This document shows, piece after piece, positions 1 to 7,739 of a DNA stretch of 8,767 bases (positions are counted from its first letter, which is position 1; every line of letters starts with the position of its first letter). A model generated the notes under the pieces. That model did no database searches. It was given only the letters and a program-made list of their open reading frames with translations, and was not told where the DNA came from. The stretch comes from Xanthobacteraceae bacterium (lineage in GTDB: Bacteria; Pseudomonadota; Alphaproteobacteria; Rhizobiales; Xanthobacteraceae): the NCBI GenBank assembly GCA_030043175.1, contig JASHYD010000268.1:1-8767 (forward strand), in the 5' to 3' direction. A program made the translations under genes and the position numbers.

Positions 1-694
1 ACCAGGTGAGGGCGTAGCCGAAGTGATTATTCGGCAGGGTCGGATGCAGGCGCCCGGTGCGGGGAAGGCCGCCGGGCGGATCCGGGCTTTCCAGTTCCAG
101 GTAGAAGGGCGCGACGCTGATGCCCTTCGCGGCGGCAATGGCGTTGGAATCGCGTGAAAACCACATGTTGCGGGTCGGATCGGCGGCGGGCGTGAACGGG
201 CCCGGCGGCTCAGGCCAGCGCAGCACGCCAACCATGTTGATGGGACCGGCGACCTCGCTGTCCGGCCTTCTCGCCGGATCCTGCTTGCCATCCGGCACAA
301 AACCGCGATTGACCATGACCAGGGCCCCGCCTGTGAGCCGCGCAGGCGTAAACACCCAGTAGCCCGGGCCGCCCGTCGCCTGCCGCAGACTCGAGCCGCT
401 GGTGTAGACCAGAGCTTCCCGGTCATTGAGGAGTTCTGCGGTCATGGTGACCTGCAGGAACTCGTCCGCCGTCGCAGTGAGCCGGGGCCACGTCGAGGGC
501 GCAGGAACTGCGATTGGGGGCGCTGACAGCCGCTCCTCAATGGTCGCGATCAGCCCCTCCTTCCAGGCCAAGCGATCGAGCTGCCACAAGCCGAGGGAAA
601 TGAGAACCGCGAATGCTGCGGCGGCGGCAAGGCTCGGGACCAGCACACGACGCAGGCGGCGCCATTGGCCATCACGCGCCCGATCTGCGCTCAA
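1..694 (-). CDS. SURF1 family cytochrome oxidase assembly protein (3' end cut by window edge)
   Basis: SURF1 (Shy1 in yeast) is an inner-membrane protein that helps place heme a in subunit I of aa3 oxidase. I see 231 residues. A basic N-terminus is followed by TM1 at about residues 17-36, then the family signature LGLWQLDRLAWK at 34-45. The periplasmic domain carries GGPGYWVFTP, LVMVNRGFVP, a RNMWFSRD block and PFYLELE. NNHFGYALTW, which normally opens TM2, lies at the edge, so only about the last 20-30 residues should be missing. The start is inferred as TTG at 692-694. GGAGG at 701-705 lies 6 nt upstream, whereas the ATG at 670-672 is in another frame. With this start the gene overlaps the end of the DUF983 gene by 23 nt, implying translational coupling. 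Family assignment is firm and the TTG start is likely; GTG at 646 is a weaker alternative. Confidence 0.93.
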   Translation of the reverse strand, partial: MSADRARDGQWRRLRRVLVPSLAAAAAFAVLISLGLWQLDRLAWKEGLIATIEERLSAPPIAVPAPSTWPRLTATADEFLQVTMTAELLNDREALVYTSGSSLRQATGGPGYWVFTPARLTGGALVMVNRGFVPDGKQDPARRPDSEVAGPINMVGVLRWPEPPGPFTPAADPTRNMWFSRDSNAIAAAKGISVAPFYLELESPDPPGGLPRTGRLHPTLPNNHFGYALTW

Positions 695-1061
695 GACGCC
701 CCTCCGCGGCCCGGTGGTGATATTGCAAGGCAATCAGCAGGCCCTTCATTGGCCGCAGCGGCCCCAGCGTGGTCAGCAGAATCAGCGGACCCCACAATGC
801 GGCATGGAGCCAAAACGGCGGTTGATAGAGAACCTCCACGATTAAGGCGCTGCCGACGACGATAAAGCCCGAAAGCAATATTACGAACACCGCCGGGCCA
901 TCCCCGGAGTCGATGAAGCCATAATCAAGTCCGCACAGCTCGCAGCGCGCCGGCAATCGGAGAAAACCACGGAACAGCTTGCCCCGGCCGCAGCGCGGGC
1001 ACCGGCACATCACGCCGGCAAACAGCGGCGATACCGACTGATGGGAGCGCTGATCCGACAT
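672..1061 (-). CDS. DUF983 family zinc-ribbon membrane protein
   Basis: The 129-residue product starts at ATG 1061, with GAGGA at 1067-1071 five nt upstream; a TTG codon just before that ATG is not needed. The N-terminal cytoplasmic part has two CxxC pairs, C21-PR-C24 and C40-EL-C43, separated by 15 residues as in a treble-clef or rubredoxin-like zinc ribbon. Two hydrophobic segments follow at about 57-78 (AVFVILLSGFIVVGSALIVE) and 84-103, then a basic tail. This is the usual DUF983 layout. Genes of this family recur beside cox genes in alphaproteobacteria, but their biochemical role is, to my knowledge, not established. The position between coxC and SURF1, with a 23-nt overlap into SURF1, suggests a part in oxidase assembly or quality control. 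That role is inference from context; zinc binding is inferred from the cysteines. Confidence 0.9.
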   Translation of the reverse strand: MSDQRSHQSVSPLFAGVMCRCPRCGRGKLFRGFLRLPARCELCGLDYGFIDSGDGPAVFVILLSGFIVVGSALIVEVLYQPPFWLHAALWGPLILLTTLGPLRPMKGLLIALQYHHRAAEGRLERRSGA

Positions 1062-1127
1062 CAAATTCCTCGCAAAAGCAGCAACAAGCTACCGCTGTCC
1101 TCAAACAAGGCTGCGCTCACCACCGAC

Positions 1128-1172
1128 AGCGCGGAAAAACCCAGCGCGGAAAAACCCAGCGCGGAAAAACCG
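1128..1172. repeat. 15-bp tandem repeat, three copies, between coxC and the DUF983 gene
   Basis: AGCGCGGAAAAACCC occurs head to tail at 1128-1142, 1143-1157 and 1158-1172. The first two copies are identical; the third differs only at its last base (G for C). On the cox mRNA strand each unit reads as a GC-rich block followed by five T residues. The array sits in the 185-nt gap between coxC and the DUF983 gene, the longest coding gap inside the cox cluster. I see no strong stem before the T runs, so I do not call it an intrinsic terminator. Function unknown; slipped-strand expansion is the simplest origin. Confidence 0.9.
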
Positions 1173-1246
1173 GGAGCGCGACAGCCCGTCAACGACCGGC
1201 GCGCCAGGCCGTTGCAGATGGGCTTCTTCGCTCAACCCCCGTCATC

Positions 1247-2092
1247 TCATCCGGCGTGCGCGCCCGCCCCCCAAACATATATGCAGGCGAACAGGAACAG
1301 CCAGACCACATCGACGAAATGCCAATACCATGCAGCGAATTCAAATCCGAGATGTTGCTTGGAAGTGAACTGACCGGCGAGGGCGCGAATGAGGCACACC
1401 GTCAAAAAAATCGACCCGATGATCACGTGGGCGCCGTGGAATCCGGTCGCCATGAAGAAAGTGGCGCCGTAAATATGGCCCGCGTAATGAAAGGGCGCGT
1501 GCATATATTCATAGGCCTGGATGCAGGTGAACGAGACGCCGAGCCCGATGGTAAGAACAAGGCCCCATTTTAGCGCATTACGGTCATCGTGCAGCAAACC
1601 GTGGTGCGCCCAGGTTACTGTGGTGCCGGAAGTCAACAGGATGAGCGTATTGAGCAGCGGCAGATGCCAAGGGCTGAAGGTCTCGATTCCCTTTGGCGGC
1701 CACACGTGGCCGATGAAATCACCGCGCATGACCTGGTGAATATCGGTCGGAAACAGTGCGGTTGAAAAATAGGCCCAGAACCATGCCACGAAGAACATCA
1801 CTTCGGAGGCGATAAAAAGAATCATGCCGTAGCGGTGGGAAATCTGCACCACGCGCGTGTGATAGCCGCCGCGCTCGGCCTCGTTCACGACATCGCGCCA
1901 CCATGCCAGCATGGTGTAGAGCACCCCGATAGCGCCGGCGCCGAACAGATACGGAGCGGCCGCGAAGGAGTGATGCATCCAGCTGATCAAGCCGACCGCG
2001 AGAAAGAAGGCGGAGACCGAGCCGACCGCCGGCCACGGGCTCGGATCGACCAGATGGTAGTCGTGGTGAGGTTTCGCGTGGGCGTTGGCCAT
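1247..2092 (-). CDS. coxC: Cytochrome c oxidase subunit III
   Basis: Subunit III of the aa3 oxidase, a membrane subunit without redox metals that stabilises the core and supports proton uptake into the D-channel of subunit I. The 281-residue product is full length for alphaproteobacterial CoxC, with seven hydrophobic segments. Hallmarks are HPWP-like DPSPWP near residue 17, [14 protein letters not shown] at 96-109 with the conserved membrane glutamate E97, [12 protein letters not shown] at 131-142, [10 protein letters not shown] at 217-226 and [14 protein letters not shown] at the C-terminus. ATG 2092 is preceded by GGAG at 2099-2102 with 6 nt spacing. It lies 53 nt downstream of ctaG, a gap that contains a small GGCGC/GCGCC hairpin (2115-2130). 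It is probably co-transcribed with ctaG. Nothing is missing or truncated. Confidence 0.98.
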   Translation of the reverse strand: MANAHAKPHHDYHLVDPSPWPAVGSVSAFFLAVGLISWMHHSFAAAPYLFGAGAIGVLYTMLAWWRDVVNEAERGGYHTRVVQISHRYGMILFIASEVMFFVAWFWAYFSTALFPTDIHQVMRGDFIGHVWPPKGIETFSPWHLPLLNTLILLTSGTTVTWAHHGLLHDDRNALKWGLVLTIGLGVSFTCIQAYEYMHAPFHYAGHIYGATFFMATGFHGAHVIIGSIFLTVCLIRALAGQFTSKQHLGFEFAAWYWHFVDVVWLFLFACIYVWGAGAHAG

Positions 2093-2145
2093 TTCAGTCT
2101 CCGTCTCCTGCTCCGGCGCAGCGCGGCGCCCGTTTTGTTATCTGG

Positions 2146-2907
2146 TCAACTCTTGCGCTCGGCGTCCGTCGGGCTTGCGCGCTCTGCCCCCGGCCGATCC
2201 TTCCCGACCGGCGCGGGCCTCCCGCCCGCAGGTTCGAGCTTTGGATCGGATGCTCGCGCCGTTACGGGAGGTGGGGGCTGGCGTAGCGGAAAGAACGTAT
2301 AGGACAGCGTAATTGTGTTGAGGTCGTCCTGCTCGGCATCCTGCATCAGTGCTGGATCTACATAGAAGACGACCGTCATGTCGCGCGTCTCGCGAGGCGC
2401 GAGGTGCTGCTCGGTGAAGCAGAAACAGTTTATTTTGGTAAAATAGGCACCCGTAGTCGACGGTGTCACGTTATAGGCCGCCTGCCCTGCCGTTTCGCGC
2501 TCCGACAGATTCGTCACCTTATAGAAGACCGTTACCACCTCGCCAAGCCGGACCTCGATCGAGGTGCGCTCCGGTTCGAATCGCCACGGCAACCCGGCCC
2601 CCATATTGGCGTCAAATCGCACCGTGATCTTGCGATCCGATATTTGTTGCGGGGCTGCGCTGGCGATCTGCGGAACGCCTCCAAAGCCGGTCGTCCTGCA
2701 GAACCAGCTGTAGAGCGGCACTGCCGCATAGGCCATACCGACCATGAATGCCACGAACACCCCGCACGCCGTTGCGATCAAGATGTCGGATGGCGCACGG
2801 TGGATCGCGGACGCCGTACGACGGACCGCGACGGGCGCGGTGCGCTCGGCGTCATCTGTCGGGGGCTGCGGAATGTTGGTCATGTCTGACATTGTGTCGT
2901 CTGTCAT
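2146..2907 (-). CDS. ctaG: Cytochrome c oxidase assembly protein CtaG (Cox11 family, CuB copper delivery)
   Basis: CtaG/Cox11 is a membrane-anchored periplasmic copper protein that supplies copper for the CuB site of subunit I. The 253-residue product has a hydrophilic N-terminal region to about residue 40, one TM segment at about 42-64 (ILIATACGVFVAFMVGMAY), then the conserved YSWFCRTTGFGG with C70. An immunoglobulin-like domain follows, carrying the copper-binding CFCF pair C161/C163 ahead of TEQHL. The core ends near residue 210 (LSYTFFPLR). The last 40 or so residues are rich in Pro, Ala, Arg and charged residues and extend beyond the usual family core. The ATG at 2907 comes 4 nt after the stop of the upstream CoxF-like gene and lacks a clear ribosome site, so coupling is likely; ATGs at 2892 and 2883 are possible alternatives. 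Confidence 0.96.
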   Translation of the reverse strand: MTDDTMSDMTNIPQPPTDDAERTAPVAVRRTASAIHRAPSDILIATACGVFVAFMVGMAYAAVPLYSWFCRTTGFGGVPQIASAAPQQISDRKITVRFDANMGAGLPWRFEPERTSIEVRLGEVVTVFYKVTNLSERETAGQAAYNVTPSTTGAYFTKINCFCFTEQHLAPRETRDMTVVFYVDPALMQDAEQDDLNTITLSYTFFPLRQPPPPVTARASDPKLEPAGGRPAPVGKDRPGAERASPTDAERKS

Positions 2908-2911
2908 CTGC

Positions 2912-3079
2912 CTACAGCGGCCGCTGCAGCACGCCCGGGCCGAGCTTGATGATGGTAACTACGTAGAACAGAAGCACAAGCGCTCCGAGTGCGAGCGCGA
3001 TGGCGACTGACCGGGAGCGGCGGCGGCGCTTCTGCTCGTCCGTGAGCACGATGCCGTTCTCGCTGTTGTTAGCGTTCAT
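2912..3079 (-). CDS. coxF: Small single-TM membrane peptide, CoxF-like, in cox cluster
   Basis: A 55-codon frame (ATG 3079, TAG 2912-2914) exactly fills the space between ctaB and ctaG, starting 9 nt after ctaB and ending 4 nt before ctaG. The product opens [19 protein letters not shown], with a basic RRRRSR run at 19-24, then one hydrophobic helix at about 25-44 ([18 protein letters not shown]), and ends [12 protein letters not shown]. By the positive-inside rule the N-terminus should be cytoplasmic. A GAGG 7 nt upstream of the ATG overlaps the ctaB stop codon. Tight packing, a fitting ribosome site and clean topology support a real gene. Peptides of this size and place are often annotated CoxF in related rhizobia; the symbol rests on position and resemblance, and the role, probably in assembly, is not established. 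Confidence 0.85.
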   Translation of the reverse strand: MNANNSENGIVLTDEQKRRRRSRSVAIALALGALVLLFYVVTIIKLGPGVLQRPL

Positions 3080-3088
3080 GCCGGCGCC

Positions 3089-4033
3089 TCACAGGAAAAC
3101 GCGGCCGGGTCCGCCCAGCCAGTGATCGATCAAAAGCGCCGCGAATAACACGAACAGATAGACGATTGAAACGCCAAACAACCGTTTCGCTGCAAGCACG
3201 CCCTCCACTCTGTCGCCCGCGGCGACAATCCGCACGGCGTGCGCGATCATCGCGGCGCCAGCCACGCTGGCGGTCACGCCGTAAAACGCGCCGGAATAAC
3301 CGAGCAGCCACGGCGAAGCGCCGACCGGCGCCAGCACGATCGAATACAGCAAGATCTGGCGCCTCGTCTCAGCACGGCCGGCAACCACCGGCAGCATCGG
3401 GATTCCTGCGCGTGCGTACTCCTCCGCGCGCCATAGCGACAGCGCCCAGAAGTGAGGCGGCGTCCAGAAGAATATGATCAGGAACAGCAGCACAGATTCG
3501 AGGCTGATCGTGCCGGTCGCCGCAGCCCAGCCGATCACCGGTGGTAACGCGCCGGCAGCGCCGCCGATGACAATGTTCTGCGGCGTCGCCCGCTTTAGCC
3601 GCATGGTGTAGACCACAACGTAGAAGAAGATCGTGAAGGCAAGCAGCGAGGCGGCAAGCCAATTGGCAACGAGCCCCAGCACGGCAATCGATCCGCTTGC
3701 CAGCGTCACCCCAAACGCCAGGGCCTCCTGGGGCAAGACCCGTCCAGCCGGTATCGGCCGCTGTGAGGTCCGCCGCATCACGGCGTCGATATCGGCATCG
3801 TACCACATATTGAGTGTGCCGGCGGCGCCGGCGCCGACCGTGATACAAAGGAGTGCCGCAAAGCCGAGCACCGGATGGAGATGGCCAGGCGTCACCATCA
3901 GGCCGACCAGTGCGGTAAACACCACGAGCGACATAACCCGTGGCTTCATCAACGCAATATAGTCGCGGACCGAGGCGTCGCTGACGGCAAAGCCGACAGG
4001 CTTGGGATCGTGATCAACGGTAATGTCTGTCAT
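3089..4033 (-). CDS. ctaB: Protoheme IX farnesyltransferase (heme o synthase)
   Basis: CtaB (Cox10 family, UbiA superfamily) adds a farnesyl group to protoheme IX to give heme O, which ctaA, not in this window, converts to heme A. The 314-residue product has multiple hydrophobic segments consistent with the usual nine-helix fold. The first aspartate motif lies in [19 protein letters not shown] (75-93), with N75, D79 and D83. The second conserved cytoplasmic block is [19 protein letters not shown] (188-206), followed by [11 protein letters not shown] 4033 is the only credible start: an in-frame TAG lies 12 nt upstream. No good Shine-Dalgarno sequence precedes it, which is odd. It lies 170 nt after coxA, separated by a strong stem-loop, and 9 nt before the CoxF-like gene. 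Function is confident. Confidence 0.98.
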   Translation of the reverse strand: MTDITVDHDPKPVGFAVSDASVRDYIALMKPRVMSLVVFTALVGLMVTPGHLHPVLGFAALLCITVGAGAAGTLNMWYDADIDAVMRRTSQRPIPAGRVLPQEALAFGVTLASGSIAVLGLVANWLAASLLAFTIFFYVVVYTMRLKRATPQNIVIGGAAGALPPVIGWAAATGTISLESVLLFLIIFFWTPPHFWALSLWRAEEYARAGIPMLPVVAGRAETRRQILLYSIVLAPVGASPWLLGYSGAFYGVTASVAGAAMIAHAVRIVAAGDRVEGVLAAKRLFGVSIVYLFVLFAALLIDHWLGGPGRVFL

Positions 4034-4116
4034 GTGAATGTCTGTCTAGGCCACCCCCGCCACGCGATGTTGTTTCCGATTCTCCTGGTTGCGGATGCCC
4101 CGCTGTTGTCGATCGT

Positions 4117-4135
4117 GCCGGCGGGAGGCTCCGGC
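4117..4135 (-). other. Small stem-loop in the coxA-ctaB spacer
   Basis: GCCGG (4117-4121) and CCGGC (4131-4135) form a perfect 5-bp stem around a 9-nt loop. It lies downstream of the larger coxA-proximal hairpin on the cox mRNA. No U-tract follows it on either strand. Stem-loop formation is plausible; function is unknown. Confidence 0.45.
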
Positions 4136-4148
4136 CGCACCAATACCG

Positions 4149-4188
4149 CCTCCCCACCTCCCCGGCAATGCGCGGGAAGGGAGGGAGG
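4149..4188 (-). other. Long imperfect stem-loop between coxA and ctaB
   Basis: The arms 4149-4164 and 4173-4188 can pair over 16 positions around an 8-nt loop. On the minus (cox mRNA) strand 13 pairs are Watson-Crick, two are G-U and one is a mismatch. On the plus strand the two wobbles become A/C mismatches, so the structure favours cox RNA. It starts 15 nt after the coxA stop. No U-tract follows on the cox strand, so it is not a standard intrinsic terminator. It resembles the C/T-rich against G/A-rich intergenic hairpins common in rhizobial genomes. A role in mRNA processing, or in protecting coxBA mRNA, is inference. Confidence 0.7.
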
Positions 4189-4203
4189 GAGCGACCGGCC
4201 GCC

Positions 4204-5881
<1,678 letters not shown>

Positions 5882-5885
5882 CGTT

Positions 5886-6731
5886 TTACTCGCTCCAAAG
5901 ATCGGCGGTCGCAACCTTGCCCGGGACTGCGTTGGCGGCGAATTTCTTCTTCGCCTCCTCCACCCAGGCAGCGAATTCCGCTTCGCTCACCACGTGGACG
6001 GCGATCGGCATGAATGCATGGTCCTTGCCGCACAGTTCGGAGCACTGGCCGTAATACCAGCCTTCCTTGGTCGCCTTGAACCAGGTTTCATTGAGCCGTC
6101 CGGGAATCGCGTCAATCTTGATGCCGAACGAGGGCACGGTAAAGGAGTGAATCACGTCGAAGCCGGTAACCTGCATCCGCACCACTTTATTGACCGGGAC
6201 CACCATCTCGTTGTCAACCGTAAGCAGCCGCGGCTGGCCCGGCTTGAGGTCCTTCTCGGGCACGATCAACGAATCGAACTCGAAGTCGCCGTTGTCCGGA
6301 TAGTCGTACTTCCAGTTCCACGTCACCCCGGTCGCCTTGACGGTGAGATCGGCCGGCGGCGTGTTGAGCTGGTAGAACAGGGTACGGAATGACGGCAGCG
6401 CAATGATGACGAGGATGCACACCGGGATCACCGTCCACAACACCTCGACCAACGTGTTGTGTGTCGTGCGCGACGGCGTCGGATGGGCCCTCGCATTAAA
6501 TTTGACGATGACGATCACAAGCAACGCCAGAACGAAGGCCGTAATTGCGGTGATGATCCAGAACACGAAGGAATGGAGCCAAATCACATCGTCCATCACC
6601 GGACTGGCAGATTCCTGCAGGCCGATCTCCCAAGGCGTGGGCTGCCCCAAACCCGCGAAAGCCGCGCCTTCTGGCATTAGCAGAGCCGCGGCTATGACCG
6701 CCATAACTGTGATTCGGAAAAAGACCGGCAT
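5886..6731 (-). CDS. coxB: Cytochrome c oxidase subunit II (CuA)
   Basis: Subunit II takes electrons from cytochrome c through its periplasmic CuA centre. The 281-residue product begins with a signal peptide (about 1-26, cleaving near GAAFA). It has two TM helices at about 51-77 and 92-117, then a cupredoxin domain. CuA ligands are complete: H195, C230, E232 (backbone), C234, H238 and M241, in GQCSELCGKDHAFM. The aromatic patch for electron entry is VTWNWKYDY at 136-144. I place the start at ATG 6731, since the frame stays open far upstream only by reading through antisense sequence with no signal peptide. AAGGAG at 6743-6748 lies 11 nt upstream, a little far. There is no C-terminal cytochrome c domain. 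It is the first gene of the cluster. Confidence 0.98.
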   Translation of the reverse strand: MPVFFRITVMAVIAAALLMPEGAAFAGLGQPTPWEIGLQESASPVMDDVIWLHSFVFWIITAITAFVLALLVIVIVKFNARAHPTPSRTTHNTLVEVLWTVIPVCILVIIALPSFRTLFYQLNTPPADLTVKATGVTWNWKYDYPDNGDFEFDSLIVPEKDLKPGQPRLLTVDNEMVVPVNKVVRMQVTGFDVIHSFTVPSFGIKIDAIPGRLNETWFKATKEGWYYGQCSELCGKDHAFMPIAVHVVSEAEFAAWVEEAKKKFAANAVPGKVATADLWSE

Positions 6732-6755
6732 CGTCGTCTCAACTCCTTCAATGGC

Positions 6756-6769
6756 GGCCGCATACGGCC
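6756..6769 (-). other. Hairpin in the coxB leader close to the ribosome site
   Basis: GGCCG-CATA-CGGCC is a perfect 5-bp stem with a 4-nt loop. It ends 7 nt before the AAGGAG of coxB on the cox mRNA. It could influence ribosome access, but a 5-bp stem in GC-rich DNA can also be chance. Confidence 0.4.
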
Positions 6770-6843
6770 AACCGGCACCGCGAATTCGGCATCGGGATGC
6801 GAATTTGCCTTCGGCTGCATCGGGGACCCGTGTGGGCGATCTC

Positions 6844-6873
6844 GCCCTCCTCTCCCCGCACGCGGCGGAGGGC
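6844..6873. repeat. REP-like palindromic element upstream of coxB
   Basis: Perfect 7-bp arms GCCCTCC (6844-6850) and GGAGGGC (6867-6873) enclose a further CCGC/GCGG pairing around a 2-nt centre. The C/T-rich then G/A-rich character resembles the small intergenic palindromes scattered in Bradyrhizobium-type genomes and the coxA-ctaB hairpin. Membership of a named repeat family is inference; no genome comparison was possible. Confidence 0.5.
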
Positions 6874-6907
6874 AGGCGGGAGGCAGCCGGAATGCCCAGC
6901 GCTCCAT

Positions 6908-6983
6908 CAACCATAATTCTGCTGCACTCGCAATGTGCAACCACAATTCCACCGCACTCGCAATATGCAACCACAATTCCACC
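6908..6983. repeat. 30-bp tandem repeat, about 2.5 copies, upstream of coxB
   Basis: Units start at 6908, 6938 and 6968. Copies 1 and 2 match at 25 of 30 positions. An exact 18-mer, TGCAACCACAATTCCACC, occurs at 6936-6953 and 6966-6983; GCACTCGCAAT occurs at 6924-6934 and 6954-6964. On the cox strand each full unit contains TTGCAY, 16 nt, then AATTRT, so the duplication repeats a weak promoter-like hexamer pair. It lies about 180-250 nt before the coxB start. It could be duplicated promoter or regulator sites, or a neutral expansion; the sequence cannot decide. Confidence 0.88.
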
Positions 6984-6988
6984 CGCAA

Positions 6989-7004
6989 CGTCGCTCATGC
7001 GACG
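6989..7004. promoter_or_regulatory. Perfect inverted repeat, possible operator
   Basis: CGTCGC-TCAT-GCGACG has perfect 6-bp arms and a 4-nt centre, directly beside the 30-bp repeat array and 33 nt before the TTGACA element of ialB. Position between the divergent promoters suits a regulator site serving either gene. Regulator unknown; chance is not excluded. Confidence 0.4.
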
Positions 7005-7036
7005 ATGTCGTGATCGTTTACGGCGGTCCCGCGTGC

Positions 7037-7064
7037 TTGACAAGGCGAATCGCCGGGCTAGGCA
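7037..7064 (+). promoter_or_regulatory. Candidate sigma-70-type promoter for ialB with palindromic spacer
   Basis: A consensus -35 hexamer TTGACA (7037-7042) is followed after 16 nt by a weak -10, TAGGCA (7059-7064). The spacer holds an 11-bp palindrome GGCGA-A-TCGCC (7044-7054), where a repressor could sit. The ialB start lies about 70 nt downstream. The -35 is good and the -10 poor, so this is a candidate only. Confidence 0.45.
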
Positions 7065-7133
7065 CAGAGCAATCGAGACTGCCGCCGCAATTGGCATTGC
7101 CCGGCAGGTCGCCAGAGACCGGAGAATGGCACA

Positions 7134-7739
7134 ATGATGGTTCTGCACCAAACCGCTGTCCGTTCCGACCATTCGCCCCCAGCCGCGCGGAGTTCGCGGC
7201 TGGAGGCCGCGCCTGTCGCGACATTTGCTGGCGCCTGTGCCCGCAGCTGGCGGCTCGTCGCATGGGCATGGCTCGCCGCATTCGCGGCATTGCCCTCGCA
7301 GGCTGTTGCGCAGGGAGCCGTAAAGTCGGTGCACGGTGACTGGCAGATCCGCTGCGAAACGCCGCCGGGCGCTCAAAACGAGCAATGCGCCTTGTTTCAG
7401 AGCGTGGTCGCCGAAGACCGAGCCAACGTCGGCATCACCGTCCTGGTGCTCAAGACCGCGGACCAGAAATCGCGACTCATGCGGGTTCAGGCACCGCTCG
7501 GCGTGCTGCTGCCGGCAGGGCTCGGGCTCAAAATCGACAATGCGGATGTAGGCCGGGCAGGCTTTGTGCGATGTCTGCCGCGCGGATGCTATGCCGAGGT
7601 CGTTATGGACGACGCACTGGTCAGCAAGCTGCGATCGGGGCAGACCGCGACGTTCTTTATCTTTCAGACGCCGGAGGAAGGGATCGGTTTTCCTCTCGGC
7701 CTGAAGGGATTCGGCGAGGGTTACGACAAACTGCCGTAA
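7134..7739 (+). CDS. Invasion-associated locus B (IalB) family exported protein
   Basis: The 201-residue product has a long polar N-terminal stretch (1-39), a hydrophobic core at about 40-54 and a likely signal cleavage after AVA at 59. A compact mature domain of about 140 residues follows. The family pattern is VHGDWQIRCETPPGA with C74, then EQCALFQ with C85, an ITVLVLK strand, PLGVLLPAGLGLKID, and RCLPRGCYAEVVMDD with C147 and C152; the four cysteines probably form disulfides. The family is named after Bartonella IalB, linked to erythrocyte invasion, but it is widespread in non-pathogenic alphaproteobacteria, where its role is unclear. ATG 7134 or 7137 follows GGAG at 7121-7124; no other ATG or GTG lies before the hydrophobic core. 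It diverges from coxB. Family call firm, function unknown. Confidence 0.9.
   Translation: MMVLHQTAVRSDHSPPAARSSRLEAAPVATFAGACARSWRLVAWAWLAAFAALPSQAVAQGAVKSVHGDWQIRCETPPGAQNEQCALFQSVVAEDRANVGITVLVLKTADQKSRLMRVQAPLGVLLPAGLGLKIDNADVGRAGFVRCLPRGCYAEVVMDDALVSKLRSGQTATFFIFQTPEEGIGFPLGLKGFGEGYDKLP

Larger units (their letters stand above)
6732..7133. promoter_or_regulatory. 402-nt divergent intergenic region between coxB and ialB
   Basis: This is the only gap over 300 nt. From the coxB side it holds an AAGGAG ribosome site (6743-6748), a GGCCG-CATA-CGGCC hairpin (6756-6769) and a GCATC-GG-GATGC inverted repeat (6789-6800). Further out are a REP-like stem (6844-6873), the 30-bp repeat array (6908-6983), an inverted repeat (6989-7004), and on the ialB side a TTGACA element (7037-7042). 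Open frames across it lack coding character. It must hold the promoters for both transcripts; the exact start sites cannot be read from sequence. Confidence 0.75.

Noticed and set aside
1128..1172. A CRISPR-like array.
   Set aside because: Units are 15 bp and directly abutting with no spacers, so it is a simple tandem repeat. The 30-bp array at 6908-6983 also has no spacers.
1041..1373. A plus-strand frame with three SAEKP repeats.
   Set aside because: The repeats are the translation of the 15-bp array, and the rest is antisense to the end of coxC and start of the DUF983 gene. No family resemblance.
6692..6988. A 98-codon minus-strand frame that encodes a 10-residue repeat from the 30-bp array and could be a leader peptide for coxB.
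   Set aside because: It runs into coxB in another frame, its composition after the repeat is like translated intergenic DNA, and no ribosome site is evident. The repeat is better treated as DNA.
6403..7137. A 244-codon plus-strand frame antisense to the coxB 5' end and crossing the divergent region.
   Set aside because: It is antisense to a certain gene and has no domain pattern or supporting ribosome site.
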